Assembly: GCF_900100455.1 (NCBI RefSeq)
Contig: NZ_FNCV01000006.1
Coordinates: 124,001-188,000 of the forward strand
DNA: 64,000 bases
Direction of reading: 5' to 3'
From: Roseospirillum parvum
GTDB lineage: Bacteria; Pseudomonadota; Alphaproteobacteria; Rhodospirillales; Rhodospirillaceae
Positions 57,498 through 64,000 of this stretch are shown here, piece after piece. A program made the position numbers and the translations under genes. Numbering within the stretch: position 1 is the stretch's first letter; each line of letters starts with the position of its first letter. Below the pieces are notes generated by a model. It was not told the DNA's origin and made no database searches. It worked only from the letters and a program-made list of their open reading frames with translations.

Positions 57498-57669
57498 TCG
57501 CCCTCGGCCCGGGCCTGGGCCAGTCGGCGGCGAAAGAAGGTCAGGAGAGCCCGCCACAAGGGTCCTGGCCGGCAAGCGGGAGCAATCGGGATCGCGCACC
57601 TTCGCAAGGACCAAGGCGGGGAACGATGGGGCGCCATCCCACAGGGCACTGAAGAGGTAACCCGGGGCC

Positions 57670-59196
57670 ATGTTTGGCAAGCGTACCCAGCCTCCGGCGT
57701 CGCGTCCGACCACGCCGCCCGGTCCGCCCCGGCCCAGTCAGCCGGCGCCCAGGGACGACTCCGCCCCGCCGGCCCCGCCGGCGGCCGACCAGCCACCGCC
57801 GCCCGCCGCCGCCCCGCCGCCGGCGGCCAAGCCCGCGGCCAAGCCGGCCGTCGCCGCCAAGCCGGCCGTCGCCAAGCCGACGCCGGCCAAGCCGAGCAAG
57901 CCCAAGGACCCGGCCGAGGCGGCCCGCCTGCAGGAAATCAAGATCGGGGTCTTCAACGACCTGATCGATTCGGTCGACCTGACCGAGCTGGCCAAGCTGG
58001 AACCGGCCCAGGTGCGCGAGGAAATCTCGGACATCGTGTCCGAGATCATTTCCATGCGCAATCTGGTGCTGTCGGCCCAGGAACAGCAGCAGGTCATCGA
58101 CGACATCTGCAACGATGTGCTGGGCCTGGGGCCGCTGGAGCCGCTGATCGCCCGCGATGACATCGCCGACATCATGGTCAACGGGGCGGACAAGGTCTAC
58201 ATCGAGACCAAGGGCAAGATCGAGCTGACCGACATCAAGTTCCGCGACAACGCGCAGCTGATGAACATCTGCCAGCGCATCGTCTCGGCGGTCGGCCGCC
58301 GGGTCGACGAGGCCAGCCCGATCTGCGACGCCCGTCTGGCCGACGGCTCGCGCGTCAACGTGATCGCCCCGCCGCTGGCCATCGACGGGGCCGCGCTGAC
58401 CATCCGTAAGTTCAAGAAGGACAAGCTGCGCATCCCCGATCTGGTCAGCTTCGGCTCGATCACCCCGGCCGGCGCCAAGATCCTGGAGGTGATCGGCGGC
58501 TGCCGCATCAACGTGCTGATCTCCGGCGGCACCGGCTCGGGCAAGACCACCCTGCTCAACGCCCTGACCGGCTTCATCGACGTCGGCGAGCGCACCATCA
58601 CCTGCGAGGACTCGGCCGAGCTGCAACTTCAGCAGCCGCATGTGGTGCGCCTGGAAACCCGTCCTCCCAACCTCGAGGGGGTGGGCGAGATCACCATGCG
58701 TGATCTGGTCAAGAACTGCCTGCGCATGCGCCCGGAGCGCATCATCGTCGGCGAGGTGCGCGGCCCGGAAGCCTTCGACCTTCTGCAGGCCATGAACACC
58801 GGCCACGACGGCTCGATGGGCACCATCCACGCCAACAACCCGCGCGAGGCGATCAGCCGTGTCGAGAACATGATCGCCATGGGCGGCTTCAACCTGCCGG
58901 CCAAGACGGTGCGCGAGCAGATCGCCGGCGCCGTGCAGGTGATCGTCCAGGCGGCCCGTCTGCGCGACGGCTCGCGCAAGATCACCCACATCACCGAGAT
59001 CGTCGGCATGGAAGGCGAGGTGGTCACCCTGCAGGACCTGTTCGTCTACGAGATCGAGGGCGAGGGGCCGGACGGCAAGCTGGTCGGCCGCCATCGGGCG
59101 ACCGGCCTGCGGCCCAAGTTCTGGGACAAGGCGCGCTATTTCGGCAAGGAACGCCTGCTGCTGGAAGCCCTCGAGGAAGCCAAGGCCGGGAGTTGA
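57670..59196 (+). CDS. cpaF: CpaF/TadA, Tad pilus ATPase
   Basis: The secretion ATPase that powers Flp pilus assembly and probably retraction. The 508-residue protein has a Pro/Ala/Lys-rich N-terminus (about 80 residues), then the TadA domain with Walker A GGTGSGKTTLLNAL (~residue 290), ERTITCEDSAELQL, and the C-terminal RMRPERIIVGEVRGPEAFDL with the histidine box GTIHANN. GAAGAGG lies upstream. It is followed three nt later by tadB. Confidence 0.96.
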   Translation: MFGKRTQPPASRPTTPPGPPRPSQPAPRDDSAPPAPPAADQPPPPAAAPPPAAKPAAKPAVAAKPAVAKPTPAKPSKPKDPAEAARLQEIKIGVFNDLIDSVDLTELAKLEPAQVREEISDIVSEIISMRNLVLSAQEQQQVIDDICNDVLGLGPLEPLIARDDIADIMVNGADKVYIETKGKIELTDIKFRDNAQLMNICQRIVSAVGRRVDEASPICDARLADGSRVNVIAPPLAIDGAALTIRKFKKDKLRIPDLVSFGSITPAGAKILEVIGGCRINVLISGGTGSGKTTLLNALTGFIDVGERTITCEDSAELQLQQPHVVRLETRPPNLEGVGEITMRDLVKNCLRMRPERIIVGEVRGPEAFDLLQAMNTGHDGSMGTIHANNPREAISRVENMIAMGGFNLPAKTVREQIAGAVQVIVQAARLRDGSRKITHITEIVGMEGEVVTLQDLFVYEIEGEGPDGKLVGRHRATGLRPKFWDKARYFGKERLLLEALEEAKAGS

Positions 59197-59199
59197 CAG

Positions 59200-60210
59200 A
59201 TGATGGACCAGCTCGCCGTCTCTCCCCTGATGCTCGGCCTGATCGGCGGCATGTTCCTGCTGCTGATGGTCTTCGCCGGGCTCATCCTGAACCTCCAGTA
59301 TGGCCCGCGGGCCCGCCTGCGCCGGCGCATGGAGGCGGTGACCGGGGTCTCGCTGACCGGCGGCCGCAAGGGCGCCGCCCAGGGCAAGGCCCAGCCCGGC
59401 GGAGGACGCAAGAAGGCCATCCAGACCAAGCTCAAGGAGCTGGAACAGCAGCGCAAGCAGCAGAAGGCGGTCAGCCTCAAGCAACGCCTGATCCAGGCCG
59501 GCCTTCAGGTCAGCCCGCGCGGCTTCGTGCTGATCGGGCTGGCCTTCGGGGCCTTTTCGGCCGTGGTCTACTACCTGATGGGCTACAACCCGATCGGCAT
59601 TCCGCTGGTGCTGGTCGCCATGGGGCTGGGTTTTCCGCGTCTGGTCCTGAAAAAGCTGATCAAGCGCCGCCAGAAGAAGTTCACCGCCAACTTCGCCGAC
59701 GCCATCGACGTGATCGTGCGCGGCATCCGCTCCGGCCTGCCGGTCGGCGAGTGCATGAGCATCATCGGCCGCGAGTTCGACGATCCGGTGGGGCCCGAGT
59801 TCCAGTTGCTGATCGAGGGCCAGAAGCTGGGCATGACCCTGTCCGACGTGCTCGACCGGGCGCTTACCCGCATGCCGACCAACGAGGTGAAGTTCTTCGC
59901 CATCGTGCTGGTCATCCAGCAGCAGACCGGCGGCAATCTGGCCGACACGTTGTCCAACCTGTCCAACGTGCTGCGCGAGCGCAAGAAGCTGAAGGACAAG
60001 ATCAAGTCGCTGTCCAGCGAGGCCAAGGCCTCGGCCATGATCATCGGCTCGCTGCCCATCGTCATGACCCTGCTTCTGTTCCTGGTCAAGCGCGAGTACA
60101 TCACCACCCTGTTCACCGACCCGGTCGGCCAGATCATGATCCTGATCGGGCTGGGCTGGATGGGCACCGGGGTCCTGATCATGAATCAGATGGTCAACTT
60201 CGAGGCCTGA
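59200..60210 (+). CDS. tadB: TadB, Tad pilus inner-membrane platform protein
   Basis: A 336-residue membrane protein of the T2SSF/GspF family that forms the pilus platform with TadC. Spans near residues 10-30, 110-150, 270-290 and 305-330; the T2SSF domain includes FADAIDVIVRGIRSGLPVGE and FAIVLVIQQQTGGNLADTLS. A charged linker rich in Lys/Gln lies near residues 60-95. It starts at ATG 59200; ATG 59203 is equal in merit. Confidence 0.94.
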   Translation: MMDQLAVSPLMLGLIGGMFLLLMVFAGLILNLQYGPRARLRRRMEAVTGVSLTGGRKGAAQGKAQPGGGRKKAIQTKLKELEQQRKQQKAVSLKQRLIQAGLQVSPRGFVLIGLAFGAFSAVVYYLMGYNPIGIPLVLVAMGLGFPRLVLKKLIKRRQKKFTANFADAIDVIVRGIRSGLPVGECMSIIGREFDDPVGPEFQLLIEGQKLGMTLSDVLDRALTRMPTNEVKFFAIVLVIQQQTGGNLADTLSNLSNVLRERKKLKDKIKSLSSEAKASAMIIGSLPIVMTLLLFLVKREYITTLFTDPVGQIMILIGLGWMGTGVLIMNQMVNFEA

Positions 60211-60247
60211 GGGCCTTGCTCTTACGGCGGCGAAGGCAGACGGCCCC

Positions 60248-61207
60248 ATGAGCTTCATCGACACCGAATCCCTGGTCATCGGGCTGTCCGCCCTGGGCGC
60301 CTTCCTGACCATCCTGGCCATCGGCATGCCACTGATCCAGCGCGACGGGTTGTCGTCGCGCCTGAAAAGCGTCGCCGCCCGGCGCGACGAGTTGGCCCGC
60401 CAGCAGCGCGAGAACCTGAGCCAGAGCCGCCGCACCCGCTACCAGAAGAAAAAGAGCGTGGACCTGATGAAGCAGGTCCTGGACAAGCTCAACCTGCAGA
60501 ACGTAATCGCCAGCCGGGAGCTGAAAAACCGCCTGTCGCAGGCCGGCTATCGTTCGCAGAACGCGGCCGTGGTGTTCTCCTTCGCCCGCCTTGCCCTGCC
60601 CCTGGTGCTGGCCGGCCTGTTCCTGCTGTTCGCCGGCGCCAACAGCGACCTCGACCTCGACCTGGGGATGCAGTTGCTGATCGCCGCCGGGCTGGCCGTG
60701 GTGGGCTTCTACCTGCCCGGCCTGCTGGTCACCAACACCGCCCAGAAGCGCCAGAAAACGTTGATGCAGAACTTCCCCGACGCGCTCGACCTGCTGGTCA
60801 TCTGCGTCGAGGCCGGCCTGTCCATCGAGGGGGCGTTCACCCGGGTTTCGGAAGAGCTGGTCGACAGCGCCCCCGACCTGGCCGAGGAATTCGGCCTGAC
60901 CACCGCCGAGCTGGCCTTCCTTGGCGATCGCAAGCAGGCCTACGAGAACCTCGCCGAGCGCACCGGCCTGCCGGCCACCAAGTCGCTGACCACCGCGCTG
61001 TTGCAGTCGGAGCGTTACGGTACCCCGGTCTCGGTGGCCTTGAAGGTGCTCTCGCAGGAGAATCGCGATTCCCGCATGGCGGCGGCGGAAAAGAAGGCGG
61101 GCGCCCTGCCGGCCCAGTTGACCGTGCCGATGATTGTCTTTTTCCTGCCGGTGTTGTTCATTGTGATCATCGGTCCGGCGATCATCCAGTCGCTGGAAAA
61201 CCTCTGA
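60248..61207 (+). CDS. tadC: TadC, Tad pilus inner-membrane platform protein
   Basis: A 319-residue T2SSF-family partner of TadB. Hydrophobic segments lie near residues 10-30, 110-160 and 290-315. The domain shows MQNFPDALDLLVICVEAGLS with FTRVSEELVDSAPDLAEEFG, and LTTALLQSERYGTPVSVALK. It is the last recognisable Tad gene; tadD, tadE, tadF and tadG are not found after it. Confidence 0.94.
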   Translation: MSFIDTESLVIGLSALGAFLTILAIGMPLIQRDGLSSRLKSVAARRDELARQQRENLSQSRRTRYQKKKSVDLMKQVLDKLNLQNVIASRELKNRLSQAGYRSQNAAVVFSFARLALPLVLAGLFLLFAGANSDLDLDLGMQLLIAAGLAVVGFYLPGLLVTNTAQKRQKTLMQNFPDALDLLVICVEAGLSIEGAFTRVSEELVDSAPDLAEEFGLTTAELAFLGDRKQAYENLAERTGLPATKSLTTALLQSERYGTPVSVALKVLSQENRDSRMAAAEKKAGALPAQLTVPMIVFFLPVLFIVIIGPAIIQSLENL

Positions 61208-61263
61208 TCGACCGCCGCCCGCCAAGAGTTTCCCCCAGCCGGCGGCGCGCTACCCGTTAGGAA

Positions 61264-62349
61264 ATGCAAGCGTTGAGCGATCCCATTGCCCTTGTCACCG
61301 GCATCACCGGCCAGGATGGTGCCTATCTGGCCGAACTGCTGCTTGAGAAAGGGTACCGGGTGCACGGGGTGAAGCGGCGCTCGTCGTCCTTCAACACCGA
61401 GCGGGTGGACCACCTCTATCACGACCCGCACGATGGCGACGTGCGCTTCCGCCTGCACTACGGCGACATGACCGACGCCACCAACCTGATCCGCCTGATC
61501 CAGGAGGTGCAGCCGACGGAAATCTACAATCTGGCCGCCCAGAGCCACGTGCAGGTCAGCTTCGAGACCCCGGAATACACCGCCAACGCCGACGCCCTGG
61601 GCACCTTGAGGCTGCTCGAGGCGTTGCGCATCCTGGGCATGGAAAAGCGGGTGCGCTTCTATCAGGCCTCGACCTCGGAGCTGTTCGGCAAGGTCCAGGA
61701 GACGCCGCAGAGCGAGACCACGCCGTTCTACCCGCGCAGCCCCTACGCGGTGGCCAAGCTTTACGCCTACTGGATCACCGTCAACTACCGCGAGGCCTAC
61801 GACATGTTCGCGGTCAACGGCATCCTGTTCAATCACGAAAGCCCGATCCGGGGCGAGACCTTCGTCACCCGCAAGATTACCCGGGCCGCCGCCGCCATCC
61901 ATCTCGGCCTGCAGGACTGCCTGTACCTGGGCAACCTGGAGGCACGCCGCGACTGGGGCCACGCCAAGGACTACGTGCGCGGCATGTGGCTGATGCTGCA
62001 ACAGGACACGCCCCAGGATCTGGTTCTGGCGACCGGCGAGACGCGCACCGTCAAGGCCTTTGTCGAGGCCGCCTTCGGCCGCCTTGGCCATGACATCGAA
62101 TGGCGCGGCGGCGGGGTCGAGGAAGAGGGCATCGACAGGCGCAGCGGCAAGGTGGTGGTGCGGGTCGATCCCCGCTACTATCGGCCGACCGAGGTGGACC
62201 TTCTGCTGGGTGACCCGTCGCGGGCCCACGAGGCGCTGGGCTGGCGGGCCGAGATCCCGTTCGAGGCGTTGGTCGGCGAGATGGTCGACGGCGATCTGGC
62301 CCGCCTCAGGGGCGCCCAGGCCGCCGACCTGCACCGCAGTGGCGAGTGA
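61264..62349 (+). CDS. gmd: Gmd, GDP-mannose 4,6-dehydratase
   Basis: Converts GDP-mannose to GDP-4-keto-6-deoxymannose, precursor of GDP-fucose, rhamnose or perosamine in surface glycans. The 361-residue SDR protein has the NADP motif [15 protein letters not shown], the family segment [35 protein letters not shown], and the catalytic YAVAK within [17 protein letters not shown] touches ATG 61264; TTG 61273 (MSDPIALV) has 9-nt spacing and may be the true start. No partner epimerase or reductase is adjacent. Confidence 0.95.
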   Translation: MQALSDPIALVTGITGQDGAYLAELLLEKGYRVHGVKRRSSSFNTERVDHLYHDPHDGDVRFRLHYGDMTDATNLIRLIQEVQPTEIYNLAAQSHVQVSFETPEYTANADALGTLRLLEALRILGMEKRVRFYQASTSELFGKVQETPQSETTPFYPRSPYAVAKLYAYWITVNYREAYDMFAVNGILFNHESPIRGETFVTRKITRAAAAIHLGLQDCLYLGNLEARRDWGHAKDYVRGMWLMLQQDTPQDLVLATGETRTVKAFVEAAFGRLGHDIEWRGGGVEEEGIDRRSGKVVVRVDPRYYRPTEVDLLLGDPSRAHEALGWRAEIPFEALVGEMVDGDLARLRGAQAADLHRSGE

Positions 62350-62428
62350 ACGCCCGACCACCGACGAGGTCCCGATTACCGAAGAGGCCTCGACCATCGA
62401 AGAGGCCCTGACAGGCAAGGAGAGTCCG

Positions 62429-62716
62429 ATGTCCGAGTTGATGCTGTCCCACATGCAGTCGACCCTTGAGCGGGTGTCCGGCGAGCTGTCGGCGCTCAAG
62501 GGCAAGGCCGACGCCGACCGCGAGCGCATGCTGGGGGCCCTCGGTGATCTGAGCGCCAACTCCGGCGCCGTGATGACGGTGCTCGCCGCCTTCCTCAAGG
62601 CGCATCGGCTGGACCCGGCCATCGCCCTGGCGGTGCTCGACGAGGAGGAGGCCGAAAGCGGCATCCAGTCGCCGGAAATCCGCCAGCGGGTGAAGCAACT
62701 GGTCGGCGCCGTCTGA
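62429..62716 (+). CDS. small helical (coiled-coil-like) protein, unknown
   Basis: A 95-residue protein I do not recognise. It begins MSELMLSHMQSTLERVSGEL, is largely helical, and ends QSPEIRQRVKQLVGAV. ATG 62429 has AAGGAG 8 nt upstream. A GTG at 62339 in the same frame, overlapping gmd, would add 30 acidic residues made of a short repeat (TEEAS/EEAL). It is probably cytoplasmic and co-transcribed with gmd. Confidence 0.6.
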   Translation: MSELMLSHMQSTLERVSGELSALKGKADADRERMLGALGDLSANSGAVMTVLAAFLKAHRLDPAIALAVLDEEEAESGIQSPEIRQRVKQLVGAV

Positions 62717-62734
62717 TCCACCCCGGACCCCGGG

Positions 62735-62777
62735 CAAGGGGAGGGGGGCCAAGGGGAGAGGGCCAAGGGGAGAGGCG
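62735..62777 (+). repeat. tandem repeat forming the ynfA ribosome site
   Basis: CAAGGGGAGGGGGGC (62735-62749), CAAGGGGAGAGGGC (62750-62763) and CAAGGGGAGAGGCG (62764-62777) lie directly before the GTG start at 62780. Each copy contains a Shine-Dalgarno-like GGGGAG, and the last is spaced to serve translation. Confidence 0.8.
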
Positions 62778-62779
62778 CG

Positions 62780-63103
62780 GTGTCGATCCTGCTTTCGGTG
62801 CTGGCGGCGCTGGCCGAGATCGCCGGCTGCTTTTCCTTCTGGGCCTGGCTCAGGCTCGGCAAGTCGGCCCTGTGGCTGGTTCCCGGGGTGTTCAGTCTGG
62901 TTCTGTTCGCCTGGCTGCTGACCCGCATCGACGCTGACTTCGCCGGCCGCGCCTATGCCGCCTACGGGGGCGTCTACATCGCCACCTCGCTGGTCTGGCT
63001 GTGGGCCGTGGAGGGCGTGCGGCCGGACCGCTGGGACGGTCTCGGCGGTGCCCTGTGCCTGCTCGGCGCGGCGGTCATCCTGTTCGCCCCGCGTCAGGCC
63101 TGA
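62780..63103 (+). CDS. YnfA/UPF0060 family membrane protein
   Basis: A 107-residue, four-span inner-membrane protein. [40 protein letters not shown] and the end [11 protein letters not shown] fit UPF0060 (YnfA), a small-multidrug-resistance-like family of uncertain substrate. GTG 62780 is preceded by tandem GGGGAGAGG copies. It converges on the AcuI-type gene with a bidirectional terminator between. Confidence 0.9.
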   Translation: MSILLSVLAALAEIAGCFSFWAWLRLGKSALWLVPGVFSLVLFAWLLTRIDADFAGRAYAAYGGVYIATSLVWLWAVEGVRPDRWDGLGGALCLLGAAVILFAPRQA

Positions 63104-63182
63104 AGGCGGCCGTTTTCGGTTGGAGGGCGATGAGAAAAGGGGCGCCCCGGGTGCCCGTTTTCGTTTGGAGGGGGGACGAGAG

Positions 63183-63208
63183 AAAAGGGGCGCCTGGGCG
63201 CCCCTTTT
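63183..63208. terminator. bidirectional terminator between convergent genes
   Basis: AAAAGGGGCGC (63183-63193) pairs perfectly with GCGCCCCTTTT (63198-63208) around CTGG. The A/T-flanked stem can act on both strands, ending the YnfA gene and the reverse-strand reductase. A weaker related sequence lies at about 63135-63165. Confidence 0.88.
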
Positions 63209-63232
63209 CGGTTGCTGGTCCGTGGCGGCGGA

Positions 63233-64000
63233 TCAGCCGTTCACGTCGACCACCACGCGGCCGCGCACCTGACCTTTCAGAATGGCCCGGCCCAGTTCCG
63301 GCACCTCGGACAGGCTGGCCGGGACGATCATCGCCTCCAGCTTGTCCAGCGGCAGGTCGCGGGCGATGCGGGCCCAGGCGCGCTCGCGGTCGGCCTTGGG
63401 GCGCATCACCGAATCGATGCCCAGCAGGTTGACCCCGCGCAGCAGGAAGGGGATCACCGTGGCCGGCAGGGCGGTGCCGCCGGCCAGCCCGACGGCGGCC
63501 ACCGAGGCCCCGTACTTCATCTGGCCGAGCACCCGGGCCAGCATGTCGCCGCCCACCGCGTCGACACAGCCGGCCCAGGTTTCGGTTTCCAGCGGGCGCT
63601 TGACGGTCTCGGCCAGCTCCTCGCGCGGCACGATCCGGCTGGCCCCCAGGTCCTTCAGGTAGTCGGCGCTTTCCGGGCGGCCGGTCACCGCCGCCACCTC
63701 GTAGCCCAGGTTGGCCAGGATGGCGGTGGCCACCGAGCCGACGCCGCCCGCCGCCCCGGTGACCAGCACCGGCCCCTGGTCGGGAGTCAGGCCGTGGTCC
63801 TCCAGGGCCATCACGGCGAGCATGGCGGTGAAGCCGGCGGTGCCGACGGCCATCGCCTGGCGGGCGGTCAGTCCGTCGGGCAGGTTGACCAGCCAGTCGG
63901 GCTTGACTCGGGCCTTCTGGGCGTAGCCGCCCCACCATACCTCGCCGACCCGCCAGCCGGTCAGCACCACCGGGTCGCCGGGGGCAAAGGCCGCATCGGC
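63233..64000 (-). CDS. AcuI/YhdH family NADPH-dependent acryloyl-CoA reductase (5' end beyond window)
   Basis: The C-terminal 255 residues of a medium-chain reductase. The frame runs past the right edge without a start. FAPGDPVVLTGWRVGEVWWG opens the visible part, followed by the nucleotide-binding GAAGGVGSVATAILANLGY, VTGRPESADYLKDLGAS and LLRGVNLLGIDSV, which match the YhdH/AcuI family. AcuI reduces acryloyl-CoA, for example in 3-hydroxypropionate or DMSP metabolism. No cysteine ligand set for zinc is seen in this part. The terminator at 63183-63208 ends it. Confidence 0.85.
   Translation of the reverse strand, partial: ADAAFAPGDPVVLTGWRVGEVWWGGYAQKARVKPDWLVNLPDGLTARQAMAVGTAGFTAMLAVMALEDHGLTPDQGPVLVTGAAGGVGSVATAILANLGYEVAAVTGRPESADYLKDLGASRIVPREELAETVKRPLETETWAGCVDAVGGDMLARVLGQMKYGASVAAVGLAGGTALPATVIPFLLRGVNLLGIDSVMRPKADRERAWARIARDLPLDKLEAMIVPASLSEVPELGRAILKGQVRGRVVVDVNG

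Noticed and set aside
57541-60435. 964-codon minus-strand open frame opposite cpaF and tadB
   Set aside because: No recognisable domain; the Tad genes on the plus strand account for the DNA.

Overview
The window is GC-rich chromosomal DNA (roughly 70% G+C by eye) from a purple phototrophic alphaproteobacterium, most likely a Rhodospirillales relative of Rhodospirillum/Roseospira. The evidence is a crtF-bchCXYZ-pufBALMC photosynthesis superoperon, LH1 polypeptides resembling those of Rhodospirillum rubrum, and alphaproteobacterial gene neighbourhoods (hisG-hisD-UPF0262-phosphatase; rimP-nusA-ylxR-infB-rbfA-truB-rpsO-pnp; Tad pilus). Unlike R. rubrum it carries pufC, the tetraheme reaction-centre cytochrome. 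I cannot name the species.

Layout. 1-9737: the photosynthesis cluster. It has the 3' part of crtF, a promoter with two PpsR/CrtJ-type boxes, chlorophyllide reductase (bchXYZ) with bchC, a hairpin-rich bchZ-pufB gap, LH1 (pufBA), the reaction centre (pufLM), the cytochrome (pufC) and an intrinsic terminator. 9752-10876: a GT4 glycosyltransferase. 11440-17210: a signalling cluster with a single-domain receiver, a membrane hybrid kinase with two receivers, a DivK-like receiver, a REC-EAL phosphodiesterase and a small protein with a histidine-kinase-like H-box helix but no ATPase domain. 17301-22394: kdsB, pheA, an unknown membrane protein, and a GT-C transferase/O-antigen-ligase pair. 22485-26043: cobalamin/corrin genes (cobQ; cbiX-like and cobA on the other strand). 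26116-29093: LMW phosphatase, UPF0262, hisD and hisG (minus strand). 29444-32302: clpS-clpA. 32754-40501: a CoA-transferase, a five-gene minus-strand set (unknown, EamA transporter, creatinase-fold hydrolase, pncA, binding protein), terC with a structured leader, an ABC-2 permease and recX. 40929-50917: the translation/RNA-processing operon rimP-nusA-ylxR-infB-rbfA-truB-rpsO-pnp. 51434-61207: a Tad/Flp pilus locus. 61264-64000: gmd, a small helical protein, a YnfA-type membrane protein and a partial AcuI-type reductase.

How the genes work together. BchXYZ and BchC act in bacteriochlorophyll synthesis, CrtF methylates carotenoids, and these pigments assemble with PufBALM while PufC re-reduces the special pair. 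The TGT-N12-ACA boxes over the bchC promoter imply aerobic repression. The receiver/kinase/EAL cluster probably lowers cyclic di-GMP in response to an external signal. The Tad genes build an adhesive pilus, and kdsB, gmd and the GT-C/ligase pair serve surface glycans.

Beyond the genes, the window has unusual non-coding structure: three composite inverted-repeat elements placed directly after cobQ, clpA and recX; several short tandem repeats of 13-18 bp; stem-loops between bchZ and pufB; a possible attenuator before terC; and an attenuator-like hairpin before rimP. The most novel candidates are the ATPase-less H-box protein with its signalling cluster, the composite repeat family and the terC leader. 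I saw no tRNA, rRNA, CRISPR array, transposase or prophage.
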